The notes beneath the pieces were generated by a model. That model made no database searches. It was not told where the DNA came from and was given only the letters and a program-made list of their open reading frames with translations. DNA of 64,000 nucleotides from Comamonas piscis. Its GTDB lineage: Bacteria; Pseudomonadota; Gammaproteobacteria; Burkholderiales; Burkholderiaceae_C. Location: positions 4,402,001 through 4,466,000 of the forward strand of contig NZ_CP058554.1 in the NCBI RefSeq assembly GCF_014109725.1, in the 5' to 3' direction. Shown piece by piece: positions 10,555 through 21,579 of the stretch. Every line of letters begins with the position of its first letter. Position 1 is the stretch's first letter. The position numbers were made by a program, and so were the translations under genes.

Positions 10555-12825
10555 TTAACGCTTGGAGTGCTTCACGCCAGCGCCGCGCACTTCCAGGCGG
10601 ATGCTGTCCAACACCTCGCCTTGCGCATTGACCAGCTCCACCTGGTGGCGGCCCGGCCAGGGCAGCCAGGCCCAGCGGGCGCCCCTTGCTACATCCTTGC
10701 CATCGATGCGCCAGCGCGCAGCGGCTGAATCAGCGACTAACTGCAGGCGCTGGCGGTCGGGTGGAATGTCCGGGTCTACCGCGACAATCGTGCCGTTAGC
10801 AGGGGCCAAGATGCGCACAGCGGGCGGTGCGGCAGAGCCATTGGCATCAGCAGATCGCCCAGCCAGGCTGCGGCCGCCCACCATTTCATCGACCCCGGTC
10901 GCCTGGCCATCGAGCGCAAAGCGTGGCTGCGCGGTGCCGGCCAAAAACCATTCTTCACGCCGCGCTTCCAGCGGAAAACCGGCCCCGGATTGGCCAGCAG
11001 GCGCCGCTCCAAAATCCACCCACTGCGCGCGCAAATCTGCCGGCGGCTTGGGCGCGCGGCTGGGCTGGCCCTGGTGCAAAAAGGCCATGATGCTGGCCCA
11101 CACGGGCGCTGCACCGCTGGTGCCGCTGACCGAATGCATGGCCTCGCCGCTGGCATTGCCAATCCAGACGCCGACCGTGAAGCGGTCTGACCAGCCAACG
11201 GCCCAGTTGTCCCGCATGTCCTTGCTGGTGCCGGTTTTGACGGCTGCCCAGCTGCGTGTGCCCAGCACGCTGTCCATCCCAAAAGTGCGCACGCGGGCAT
11301 TGCCATCGGCCAGCATATCGCCCACCACATAAGCCGCACCCGCATCCATGGCCTGGCGGAACTGCGGCTTGCCGCCACGCGCATAGGCCACCGGGCTGTA
11401 GCGCCCGCCATTGGCCAGCGCGCGGTAGGCATTGGTCAGCTGTACCAGCGGAATATCGGGGCTACCCAGCGCCAGGCTGTAGCCAAAATAGCTACCGCTC
11501 TCGCGCATCGGCATGCCCAGGCGCACCAGCTGGTCAAAGAAATCATCCACCCCGACCATCACCAGGGTGCGCACCGCCGGCACATTCAGCGACGCGCCGA
11601 GCGCCGTGCGCACCGACACCCAGCCCTTGAAGCTGCGGTCGTAGTTCTGCGGAATATAGAGGCCGCTGGCCGTCGGGATACGCGCTGGCGAATCCTCGAT
11701 CAGCGACGCCGCCGTCAGCTTGTGCTCGGCAATCGCCTGGCCATAGAGAAAGGGCTTGAGGGTAGAGCCCGGCTGGCGTGGCGCCAGCACCGCATCCACC
11801 GCCTGCGCCTGGCTCAGTGCGCCCGATGAGCCCACCCAGGCGAGCACTTCACCGCTAGCGTTGTCCAGCACCAGCACGGCGCCGTCTTGTACATTGCTGC
11901 CCTGCAAGGCCTGCAGGTGCTGGCCCAGGCTGTCTACCGCAAAGCGCTGCAAAGGTGCGCTCAAGGTGGTGCGCAGGCTGGCGGCTGCCGTCTGCTTGCT
12001 GGCAGCGCCGGAGGTAGCTTGCCGCGCCTCACGCAGCGCAATGCGGCTGAAGTGCGGCGCAATGCCTTCGCTGGCATCAAAGGCGCGTTTTTTCAGTGCA
12101 ATCTCGGTGAAAAACACCACTGCTTCGCAGTCCACTTTCGGGTCGCGCCGCATCTCCTTGAGCACGCCGCAGGCGCGCTGGCCCACTTGGGCGGGCCGCG
12201 CATTGGGCGCACGCACCAGTGCGGCGGCCACCGCTGCCTCGCGGTCATCCAGGCCATGCGGGGCCTTGTCAAACAGGGTGCGCGACAGCGCATCAATGCC
12301 CACCAGCTCGCCCCGGAAAGGCACCAGGTTCAGGTAGGCCTCCAGGATCTGGGTTTTCTGCCAGCGTCTATCCAGCACCTGGGCAGCCACTGTCTGGCCC
12401 ACCTTTTGCACCACCGAGCGGCCGCCATTGCTGCGGCGCCAGTCGCCATCGAGCAGGCCCGCCAGCTGCATGCTGATGGTGCTGGCCCCGCGCGTGCGCT
12501 GGTTCCAGAGGTTGCCCCAGGCAGCGGAGGTCACGGCGGCCCAGTCCACCCCGGCGTGCTCATAAAAGCGCTTGTCCTCGCTCAGCAGCATGGCGGTGCG
12601 CAGCGCGGCCGATACATCGCCCAAGGCCACCCAGTCGCCCCGGCGCACGGTGCTGTCGGTGCGCACCCGCTGCAGCAGCTCGCCTTCGCGCGACAGCACG
12701 CGCGTCTCCGACGAGCTGAAATCCTGCCGCACCTCGCCATAGCTGGGCACAGCCTGGGCCAGTGGTGCATGCACCAGGCAGGCCAGGGCCAGCAGCCGCC
12801 AGCGGGCTATAGCGCGTAGCCTCAT
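10555..12825 (-). CDS. pbpC: Penicillin-binding protein 1C
   Basis: Bifunctional class A PBP, 756 aa. An N-terminal signal/anchor (ALACLVHAPLAQA) is followed by a GT51 glycosyltransferase domain (EDKRFYEHAGVDW near residue 85; GASTISMQLA near 115) and a transpeptidase domain with PGSTLKPF (active Ser), SLN and VKTGTSKD. The C-terminal BiPBP_C module ends with an Ig-like region. The ATG at 12825 overlaps the TGA of the upstream alpha-2-macroglobulin gene by four bases, indicating translational coupling. The pairing matches the E. coli yfhM-pbpC arrangement, where the macroglobulin is thought to protect the periplasm while PbpC repairs peptidoglycan. Confidence 0.95.
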   Translation of the reverse strand: MRLRAIARWRLLALACLVHAPLAQAVPSYGEVRQDFSSSETRVLSREGELLQRVRTDSTVRRGDWVALGDVSAALRTAMLLSEDKRFYEHAGVDWAAVTSAAWGNLWNQRTRGASTISMQLAGLLDGDWRRSNGGRSVVQKVGQTVAAQVLDRRWQKTQILEAYLNLVPFRGELVGIDALSRTLFDKAPHGLDDREAAVAAALVRAPNARPAQVGQRACGVLKEMRRDPKVDCEAVVFFTEIALKKRAFDASEGIAPHFSRIALREARQATSGAASKQTAAASLRTTLSAPLQRFAVDSLGQHLQALQGSNVQDGAVLVLDNASGEVLAWVGSSGALSQAQAVDAVLAPRQPGSTLKPFLYGQAIAEHKLTAASLIEDSPARIPTASGLYIPQNYDRSFKGWVSVRTALGASLNVPAVRTLVMVGVDDFFDQLVRLGMPMRESGSYFGYSLALGSPDIPLVQLTNAYRALANGGRYSPVAYARGGKPQFRQAMDAGAAYVVGDMLADGNARVRTFGMDSVLGTRSWAAVKTGTSKDMRDNWAVGWSDRFTVGVWIGNASGEAMHSVSGTSGAAPVWASIMAFLHQGQPSRAPKPPADLRAQWVDFGAAPAGQSGAGFPLEARREEWFLAGTAQPRFALDGQATGVDEMVGGRSLAGRSADANGSAAPPAVRILAPANGTIVAVDPDIPPDRQRLQLVADSAAARWRIDGKDVARGARWAWLPWPGRHQVELVNAQGEVLDSIRLEVRGAGVKHSKR

Positions 12826-15800
12826 GGTGCGACGGGCACAACCGTCACCTTGGGATTCGGTGCCATGCCAAACATCTCGGGCGCATACAGCGCCTCGACG
12901 CGGGTCGATGGCAGCGCAAACTCTCCCGTGTTGTTGACCCGGTAGCTGTACTGCAGGCTGAGCTTGCCCTGCGGCAGGTAGCCGTAGTAGGCGCGGTAGC
13001 TCTCGAACGACCGCTCCTCAAACGCCTTCCAGCCCCAGCCGGTCGATTTCTCGCCCGCGGTGGACAGTGCCGAATCCCGGCCCAGGCCGCTGCCCAGGAT
13101 GGTGGCGCCACCCGGGATCGGATCGGTGATCGCCACCCAGGTCATATTGGCGCTGGCGTTCACCTCCAGGGTCACGCGTAGCACATCGCCCCGGGTGTAC
13201 TGGCCAGCGGGCAGGTTCTTGTTGGCCTGCTCCACCGCCACCACCGTTTTGCTGATGGTGTAGCCCGCCGACAGCGGCTGCTTGAGCGGCACCGCAGCCT
13301 GCGACTGCACCGTCAACCAAGGCTTGCCGGTGCCCTTTTGCTGCACCTTCAGGCTCTGGTTGCCACTGGCCCAGGGCAGGTCGATGGTGTTGTTCAGCCA
13401 CTGCGCCACCTGCTCGGTCGGGCCGGGCATGCGCTTGCCGCCTTGGGCCAGCAACTTGATGGCGTCTTGCGCCTTGGTCACGCGGCTCCAGTCCACCGTG
13501 CCAGACTTGCCGGCCATGCTGGCCTCGGTCGTGCCGGTCACCGGGATCGACTCATAGGTGCGCGAGAAGCGCTCCAGCGCCAGCGCGCCCCAGAGGTTGG
13601 CCGTGGTCGTCGTCCAGGCACCACTCTTTTGGCGGCTGATAAAGCTGCTGGCCAAGCGCGGCATGTCGTCCTTCCAGGCTGGGTCGTCCATCACCACCAG
13701 CAGGAAACGCGCCAGGGTGGTATCGCCGTTTTGCATCAGCCACCACCAGTAGTCGTTGTTCTCGTTGGCGAACAGCACCTTGGTGCCCTGGTAGCTCAGG
13801 CGCGCGCGCAGGATCTGGTTGGCCTCTTCCATCAGCTTGCTGCGGTTGGGCGCATCCTTCATATGGCCCAGGATCGACAGCCAGTCCACCACGCTCTGGG
13901 TAGGCCAGTCGTTGGGCGCAATCTGGATGCTGGTCAGCATGCGCGGCTGGGCCTTGCCATAGAGCGCCAAGGCGTTGATGGCAGCGAGCTTGCGCACTTC
14001 CAGATCGGAGCGAGGGCTCCAGAACTTGCGCTCGATGCGGCCATCGATGAAGCGGGCCAGCGCGTCTTGCATGCGGCCCAGCGGCGCTGCGGGGATCGCA
14101 AAGGCCGGGTCAATCCGCTTCATCTCGAAAGCGGCCTGCAGCAAATGGGCGGTCAGCGCATCGCTGCCGGTGTTGCTGCTGCCCGCTTGCGGCGGGAAGT
14201 AGTTGGCCAGGCCATCGCCATCCAGGTAGGTGGGCAGGCGCTCCATCGTGCTCTTCCACAGCGCTGCATCCTGCATGCCGATGGATTTGCTCGTGGTCTG
14301 CTCCAGGCAGGCGTAGGGGTAGGCACGCCACCAGTCACGCACACCCGGCAGGCCTTCGGCCAGGCGCGGCACCAGCGACAGCTTGAGGCCACCCCGGCCG
14401 GGCAAGGCATCGGCCGGTGCGCTGACGGGCATATCGAGGCTGCCGTCCAGTTGCACCAGGGTCGCTTGCAGGGTCTCCACCGCCACAGCGGGCACCACGC
14501 GCTGGCTCACCTTGAGCGCATCGGCGGCATCACTTTGCTTGTCCTTGGCGCTGATCTCCCACAGCAGCTCGCCCTGGCGGCTTTGCGACATCTCGGCCGG
14601 TGCCGTCACGCTCCAGCTCACGGTGCGGGCCTCGTTGGCGGCGATCTCCACCGTCTGCGGCTCCAGCTGCAGCAAGGTCGCCTTGGGGGTGACCAGCACC
14701 TGCATGGGCTTGTTGGTGGTGTTGCGCAGGGTGACCTGGGCGTCATAGCGGTCACTATCGCGCACCAGCGGCGGCAGGCCGCTGATGATCTGCAGCTCCT
14801 GCGAGGTGCGGATCTGCGTGCTGCCAGTGCCAAACAGCTCCAGCCCGCTCTCGGCCACGGCTACGATCTTGAAGCTGGTGAGCGCGTCGTTGAGCGGCAC
14901 ATCCACCTCGGCGCGGCCGTTCGCATCCAGCACCACATTGGGCTGCCACAGCAGCAGGGTGTCGAGCAGCTCACGGGTCTGGCCATTGCCACCGCCGCCG
15001 CCCGCCGCCACCGCCTTGCGGCCATAGTGGCGCCGGCCAATGATCTCCATCTGGGCGGTGGAGGTCTCCACGCCCCAGGACCGCTTTTGGTACATGGCTT
15101 CGAGCAGCGCCCAGGTGTCATTGCTCTTGAGCTCCAGCAGCGCCTGGTCCACCGCGGCCACCGACACGGCAGCACCTGCAGCTGGCTTGCCATTAGGCAG
15201 CTTGGCTTCGATGGTCACCTTGGCAGTGTTGCGAATGCGGTAGTTTTCCTTGTCGCTCTTGACGGTCACGGCCAGTTGGCGGTCGGCAATGCCGACACGG
15301 ATCTCGGCCGCACCCAGGCGGTAGGCAGGCTTGGACAGGTCCACCAGGGCCGTCGGGGCCACATATTCCTTGCCCTCGTACCAGAACGAGGTCCACCATT
15401 CACGCGGCGATTTGAAGCCCCAGGTGAAGAAGCTGTACCAAGGCACTTCGCGCAGGCGGCCACGCAGGGCCATCACGCTGACATAGACATTCGGGCCCCA
15501 GCCCTCTTGCACCTTCAGGCTGACCGTGGGGTCGTCGCCGCGCAGGGTGATGACCTGGCTGGACAGCACGCCTTCACGCTCCACCGTCACCAGCGCCGTC
15601 GCTTCGCGGAAGGGCATGCGCACCTGGAAGCGTGCGGTGTCGCCCACCTTGTAGGATTTCTTTTCCGGCAGCAGGTCCATGCGGTCGGTGTCTTCACCGC
15701 CAAACCACAGCTCGCCCTGCTTGGTCACCCAGACCGAGGTCGCAGCCTTGGAGCTGCGGTTCTTGTCATCGGTCGCCTCGGCGATCAGCTCGGTCTCGCC

Positions 15801-18791
15801 GCCTTCGTTCAGCTGGGTGTCGCAGGCCAGCAGGCCCTTGGCATCGCTCTTGCCACTGCAGACAATGCCCAGGTCCTTGTAGCTCTCATGGTTCTCGTAG
15901 CTGTAGAAGCCGCCGACCATGCGCTTGCGGGTGGAGGTGACCACACGCGCCACCGCGCGCACCTGCAGCTTGACGCCAGAGACGGGCTTGCCCGAGGGTG
16001 TCAGCGACAGTGCCTGGAAGCTCAGCTTTTTATCGGTAGAAGCCCAGTTCTCGGCCTTGATGCCGGCGACCACCGAGGCAGGCCAGATCACGCTGTGGTT
16101 GCTGATGGTCTGCACCTCACCATTGGGGTCGGAGAAGCTGGCCTCCAGCAGCAGATCCTGCGGCGCCACGGACGTAGGCACCTCCTCGATCACGGCCTTG
16201 CCCACGCCATTGGCGTCCAGGGTCAGCGCCAGCTTGTCGGCAATCACGCGGCGGTCATTGCTGTAGTCCTCGCCGTCGTTGCCCGCACCGGGCAGTTTGC
16301 GGCTCAGGTAAGGCCGGCCGAACGAGAACGTGTCGTAGTCCTCAAAGCTCACCGCATGCGACTGGATCGCGGCCGAGACCTTGACGGCCTCCTTGGCCGC
16401 TGCGCCACCCGACAGATAAGACAGCTGCACCTGCGCGCCCAGCTTGCCGGGTTGCACAATCGGTGCTGGCACATCGGGTGTCACACTGCCTTTGAACACC
16501 GGCAGCCGGTACTCTTCCACCCGGAACGAGGTGGTCTGCATCTCCATCGAGCCCCATTTGCCCTTGCCGCCCTTGAGGCTGATGCTGTAGCTGCCCAGCT
16601 TGGCCGATTTGGGAATCTTGAACTCCGACACCGCCGACAGGCCCTGGCCTGGGCGGTCCCAGCTGATGGGCAGCACAAACTCATCGTTGCTGCCCTGGTG
16701 GGTAATGACCACCTGGTTGGGCAACTGCTCCTTGCCGGGCAGGCCCAGGCCGCCCATGGTCTGGCTGCGGATCAGGTGCTTCATCGACACCGTCTCGCCA
16801 GCGCGCAGCAGGCTGCGGTCCAGCACCGTGTGGGCGATGACATCCTGCACGGGGCTGCTGTCGGTTTCCAGGTTGAAGCGCCAGCTCTCGATACCGCGTT
16901 GCCAATCGCTCCAGACAAAGGCCATGTCCTGCTTGCCGTCAACCGTGGCGCGGGCGCTCACAAAATAGGCCGAGTTGGTGTCGCTGTTGGCGCCAGCCTC
17001 GCAGCGCACCTGCGCCTGGGTGTCGAGCTTGTCAAAACGGGCCACGCCGTCCTTGTCCGTCGTGCCTTGTACCAAGGTCTTGCCATCGCAGGTGGAGATG
17101 CGCACCTGGGCATTGGCCACCGGCTTGCCCTTGTCCAGGCTGGTCACCCAGGCCATGGCGTTTTCGCGGCCGAGCTTGAAATGCACGCCCAAATTCGTCA
17201 CCAACGCAGAGCTGCGCACATACATCACGCGGCGGGCGCTGTCGTAGTCCGTGTTCAGCAGCGCATCGCCCAGCATCGGCGAGGCGATTTCGACCACATG
17301 GAAACCGGTCTCCAGCGGAATGCCCACCACCTCGAAGGGGCGCGGGTCCTTGCTGTCGGTCTTGGGCAGGGCCAGCTTCTTGCCGCTGGCCTGGCCGTCG
17401 AGCAGCGAGAGCATGCGCGTCTCGACATTCTGTTTGTCACCATCGGGCAGCACATTGGGCAGCAGGCTCTTGCTATCCAGTGCGGCCTGTTTACGGCTGA
17501 CCTGCCAGTTGTCCCAGCGCTGCAGCTTGCGGTACCAGCGGATGATGTCGGCATCGCTTTGCAGCTGCAGGGTCGAGACGGTGCCCTTGTCCTCAATCGA
17601 CAGGCCCTGGATCTGCAGGTCTTGCTCCACATTGCGCAAGGTCACCGGGAACATGGCCGGGCCCTTGTCACCTTCGGCAAAGCGCTCGACCACGCCAAAG
17701 GGCGAGGCGGCAAATTTGGCCAGGGGCGGCATCAGGCCGCTTTGTACCTGCAGCGGGAACAGGTTGGCATTCGCCAGCGGCCGGTCGGATTCGTCCTTGA
17801 AGCCCTGGGGCAGGACGATGCGCATCGTCTCCTTCTCGCCAAACGGCGGCGCAAACTGCAGGCGGCTGACTTCGCTGTCATCGCCATCATCGGCAAAGCT
17901 GGCCTTGACCCGGCCCTTGGAAGTCTCCAGATAGATGCCTTCAGCCAGCTTGCGGTCCACCGAGGCGCTGAAGAACACATTGAGCGGGCGGATCGGTAGG
18001 CAGCCGGCTTGCGCATTGGCACGCTCGCAGCTGAACTCGGCCGTGAAGGGCGGGCGCACCTGGTAGTCAAAACGGCGTTCGCGGGTCTGTTTGACGCCGT
18101 TGTCCGTGCTCACCCCTGCACCCACCACCAGGCTCATCTGCGCGCCCTCAGGCAGCGCGCGCTGGCATTGCAAGGCCACATAGCGGCGCGGCTTTTGCTG
18201 CAGTGCATCGCGGCCAAACTGGCTTTGCATGAAATGGTCGGACTCCGAGGCATGCAAGAGCCGCACCGGAATGCGCTCGCCAATGCCCTTGACCGCGCAC
18301 CAGCTGCTTTCTTCAACGCTGGAGGTCACCACATCGGCATTGAACTGCAGGCCAAAGAACTGGCGGCTGTCGAGCGCCTGGTAGCTGCCGGGCACAATGC
18401 GCGTCACCGATGGGCCACCGGTCGCAAAGCTGTATTTGGCAGCGCCCTTGACCGGCTCGCCAGCGGCATCCTTGAGGTTGGCGACCTTCTCGACCGTGCA
18501 GCGCACCCCTGGAGGTAGGTCATCGGCCAGGTCAAACACCCATTCACGGGGGCCCGTCCAGCGTCCTGTTCCCTGGCTCTGGGCCTGTTTGTTGTCGCAG
18601 TCCAGCTTGACCGGCGCGGCCGCGCGCAGATCACCCATCGGCACCACGGCCGCATCGAACTTGACGACTATTTGCCGGACCCGGGCTACCTCACCCTGCG
18701 GTGACACCGATGTGATAGTTGTGGCATGGGCCGACAGGCCCAGCGCTGCCCAGCCTGCGCCCGCCAGCCAGCGTTGTAATGTTGTATTCAC
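12822..18791 (-). CDS. Bacterial alpha-2-macroglobulin (YfhM-like protease trap)
   Basis: Periplasmic protease inhibitor, 1989 aa, longer than E. coli YfhM (about 1650 aa). The GTG start follows GGGGAGAG. The signal peptide (WAALGLSAHA before TTIT) has no lipobox cysteine, so it is probably soluble and not anchored like E. coli ECAM. The thioester motif CLEQ is intact at about residue 1495 (ACLEQTTSK). Before it are repeated macroglobulin beta domains and a Gly-rich bait-like stretch (AAGGGGGNGQ near 1265); after it are the alpha-helical TED and a C-terminal receptor-like domain. It overlaps pbpC by ATGA. It is very large and probably expressed at a modest level. Confidence 0.94.
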   Translation of the reverse strand: MNTTLQRWLAGAGWAALGLSAHATTITSVSPQGEVARVRQIVVKFDAAVVPMGDLRAAAPVKLDCDNKQAQSQGTGRWTGPREWVFDLADDLPPGVRCTVEKVANLKDAAGEPVKGAAKYSFATGGPSVTRIVPGSYQALDSRQFFGLQFNADVVTSSVEESSWCAVKGIGERIPVRLLHASESDHFMQSQFGRDALQQKPRRYVALQCQRALPEGAQMSLVVGAGVSTDNGVKQTRERRFDYQVRPPFTAEFSCERANAQAGCLPIRPLNVFFSASVDRKLAEGIYLETSKGRVKASFADDGDDSEVSRLQFAPPFGEKETMRIVLPQGFKDESDRPLANANLFPLQVQSGLMPPLAKFAASPFGVVERFAEGDKGPAMFPVTLRNVEQDLQIQGLSIEDKGTVSTLQLQSDADIIRWYRKLQRWDNWQVSRKQAALDSKSLLPNVLPDGDKQNVETRMLSLLDGQASGKKLALPKTDSKDPRPFEVVGIPLETGFHVVEIASPMLGDALLNTDYDSARRVMYVRSSALVTNLGVHFKLGRENAMAWVTSLDKGKPVANAQVRISTCDGKTLVQGTTDKDGVARFDKLDTQAQVRCEAGANSDTNSAYFVSARATVDGKQDMAFVWSDWQRGIESWRFNLETDSSPVQDVIAHTVLDRSLLRAGETVSMKHLIRSQTMGGLGLPGKEQLPNQVVITHQGSNDEFVLPISWDRPGQGLSAVSEFKIPKSAKLGSYSISLKGGKGKWGSMEMQTTSFRVEEYRLPVFKGSVTPDVPAPIVQPGKLGAQVQLSYLSGGAAAKEAVKVSAAIQSHAVSFEDYDTFSFGRPYLSRKLPGAGNDGEDYSNDRRVIADKLALTLDANGVGKAVIEEVPTSVAPQDLLLEASFSDPNGEVQTISNHSVIWPASVVAGIKAENWASTDKKLSFQALSLTPSGKPVSGVKLQVRAVARVVTSTRKRMVGGFYSYENHESYKDLGIVCSGKSDAKGLLACDTQLNEGGETELIAEATDDKNRSSKAATSVWVTKQGELWFGGEDTDRMDLLPEKKSYKVGDTARFQVRMPFREATALVTVEREGVLSSQVITLRGDDPTVSLKVQEGWGPNVYVSVMALRGRLREVPWYSFFTWGFKSPREWWTSFWYEGKEYVAPTALVDLSKPAYRLGAAEIRVGIADRQLAVTVKSDKENYRIRNTAKVTIEAKLPNGKPAAGAAVSVAAVDQALLELKSNDTWALLEAMYQKRSWGVETSTAQMEIIGRRHYGRKAVAAGGGGGNGQTRELLDTLLLWQPNVVLDANGRAEVDVPLNDALTSFKIVAVAESGLELFGTGSTQIRTSQELQIISGLPPLVRDSDRYDAQVTLRNTTNKPMQVLVTPKATLLQLEPQTVEIAANEARTVSWSVTAPAEMSQSRQGELLWEISAKDKQSDAADALKVSQRVVPAVAVETLQATLVQLDGSLDMPVSAPADALPGRGGLKLSLVPRLAEGLPGVRDWWRAYPYACLEQTTSKSIGMQDAALWKSTMERLPTYLDGDGLANYFPPQAGSSNTGSDALTAHLLQAAFEMKRIDPAFAIPAAPLGRMQDALARFIDGRIERKFWSPRSDLEVRKLAAINALALYGKAQPRMLTSIQIAPNDWPTQSVVDWLSILGHMKDAPNRSKLMEEANQILRARLSYQGTKVLFANENNDYWWWLMQNGDTTLARFLLVVMDDPAWKDDMPRLASSFISRQKSGAWTTTTANLWGALALERFSRTYESIPVTGTTEASMAGKSGTVDWSRVTKAQDAIKLLAQGGKRMPGPTEQVAQWLNNTIDLPWASGNQSLKVQQKGTGKPWLTVQSQAAVPLKQPLSAGYTISKTVVAVEQANKNLPAGQYTRGDVLRVTLEVNASANMTWVAITDPIPGGATILGSGLGRDSALSTAGEKSTGWGWKAFEERSFESYRAYYGYLPQGKLSLQYSYRVNNTGEFALPSTRVEALYAPEMFGMAPNPKVTVVPVAP

Positions 18792-18968
18792 GGAGCTCTC
18801 CCCTAGGATGGTGAGAGCGTACCAAAATTAGCCTGCCGGAGTGTGGGCTAGCCGCCCGGCGCTGGCCGGTGTTTCATTTGGCAACAAGATGAACCTATTG
18901 ATGCGGCTTGCCGCTTGCCAAGGCGCTGCGCCTGGAGGCGCTGGTTCCCCCCTGCGCAGCGTTCAATG

Positions 18969-19955
18969 TCACTGCGGCTGAAAGCCGCTGTCGCGAATGA
19001 TACGGGTCCACACCGCCGAATAGGCCCGCTCGCGCGCCAGCAGTTGCTCGGGCGTTATATAGCCCACGCTCAAGCCCATGCCCACCAGCTGCTGCTGCAC
19101 ATCGGGGGCGGCCACGGCCTTGGCAACCGCCTCCGATACCGCCTGCACCATGTCGGGCGGGGTGCCAGCTGCCGCATAGACACCGTAGTACGGCATATCT
19201 TCCAAACCTGGCAGACCGAGTTCGCTGAAGGTCGGCACATCGGGCAGGGCCTGCTGGCGCTTGCCGCCCAGCACCGCCAGCACCCGCACCTTGCCGGCCT
19301 TGTGGCTTTCGATAAAGTCCTGCACCGAGCCAATGCCGGCAGGGATCTGGTTGCCCATCATGTCGGCCAGCATCGGCGCGCTGCCCCGGTACGGCACAGA
19401 GACCAGATCGGTCTTGAAGCGCTGGTTGAGCACGCGCACCAGAAACTCCGGCGTTGATGCGGGCGCAGGGATGCCCACCGCGCTTTTGCCGCCCTGCTTT
19501 TTGAGCCACTGCAGATAGGCCTCGAACGTACGCACGCCCAGGCCTTCGGAGACGGCCAGCGCATTGACAAAGCTGGCAAACCCCGCCACTGGCACAAAGT
19601 CCGCATGCGGATCAAACCCCGGGCTCTTGACGACCTGGGGCAGGATGGAGATGGTGTGGTCGTGGGTGACAAAGAAGGTCGCCCCATCGGCCGGCGAAGC
19701 CTTGAGGATCTGCGCCGCAATCTGGCCGCCCGCGCCAGGTTTGTTCTCCACCACGACCGAGGTGCCCAGGCTGTCCTTCATCTTCTCGGCCAGCAGCCGC
19801 GCGATCACGTCGGTGCCGCCGCCGGGCGGGAAACCCACCAGCAGCCGCACTGGCTTGCCCTTGTTATAGCCCGCCGCCCAGCTGGGCACGGCCAGCCCCC
19901 CGGCCGCAGCGGCAGCCAGCAGTTGTTGGGAGAAATGGCGGCGGCTCAAGGACAT
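18969..19955 (-). CDS. Bug-family tripartite tricarboxylate transporter receptor
   Basis: Periplasmic solute-binding protein of the Bug/TctC family, 328 aa. The N-terminus MSLSRRHFSQQ followed by a hydrophobic stretch resembles a Tat signal (SRRxF), unusual but seen in this family. PVRLLVGFPPGGGTDVIAR near residue 35 and VENKPGAGGQIAA near 70 are diagnostic, and PYRGSAPMLADMMGNQ lies near 195. These proteins bind small carboxylates or similar ligands; most are orphans without membrane partners, as here. It is 44 bp downstream of argH on the same strand and could be read from argH. Ligand unknown. Confidence 0.92.
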   Translation of the reverse strand: MSLSRRHFSQQLLAAAAAGGLAVPSWAAGYNKGKPVRLLVGFPPGGGTDVIARLLAEKMKDSLGTSVVVENKPGAGGQIAAQILKASPADGATFFVTHDHTISILPQVVKSPGFDPHADFVPVAGFASFVNALAVSEGLGVRTFEAYLQWLKKQGGKSAVGIPAPASTPEFLVRVLNQRFKTDLVSVPYRGSAPMLADMMGNQIPAGIGSVQDFIESHKAGKVRVLAVLGGKRQQALPDVPTFSELGLPGLEDMPYYGVYAAAGTPPDMVQAVSEAVAKAVAAPDVQQQLVGMGLSVGYITPEQLLARERAYSAVWTRIIRDSGFQPQ

Positions 19956-19999
19956 GCTTAGCTTTCAGGTAGAAGGACGACAGGCCATTCAAGCAAGGC

Positions 20000-21457
<1,458 letters not shown>

Positions 21458-21579
21458 GAAGGTCGCAATATTCGGGTTAAGCTGCCAGTTGCGCTGCGGA
21501 AACACAGCCCCCGGTGCTGTGCCTGTGGCCCGCCGAAGCCCTGGGCGAAAAACCCCGATTTTATCGACCCTGCACGACC

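Noticed and set aside
13338..17999. A 1553-codon open frame on the plus strand, antisense to the macroglobulin gene
   Set aside because: It is His/Arg/Gln/Ala-rich, low-complexity and lacks any domain; it is the usual consequence of GC-rich codon bias opposite a real gene with a thioester motif and signal peptide.
21514..21579. A 22-residue extension of the sensor kinase
   Set aside because: The added residues lie in the divergent argH promoter and are not protein-like; the start at 21580 is preferred though its ribosome site is weak.
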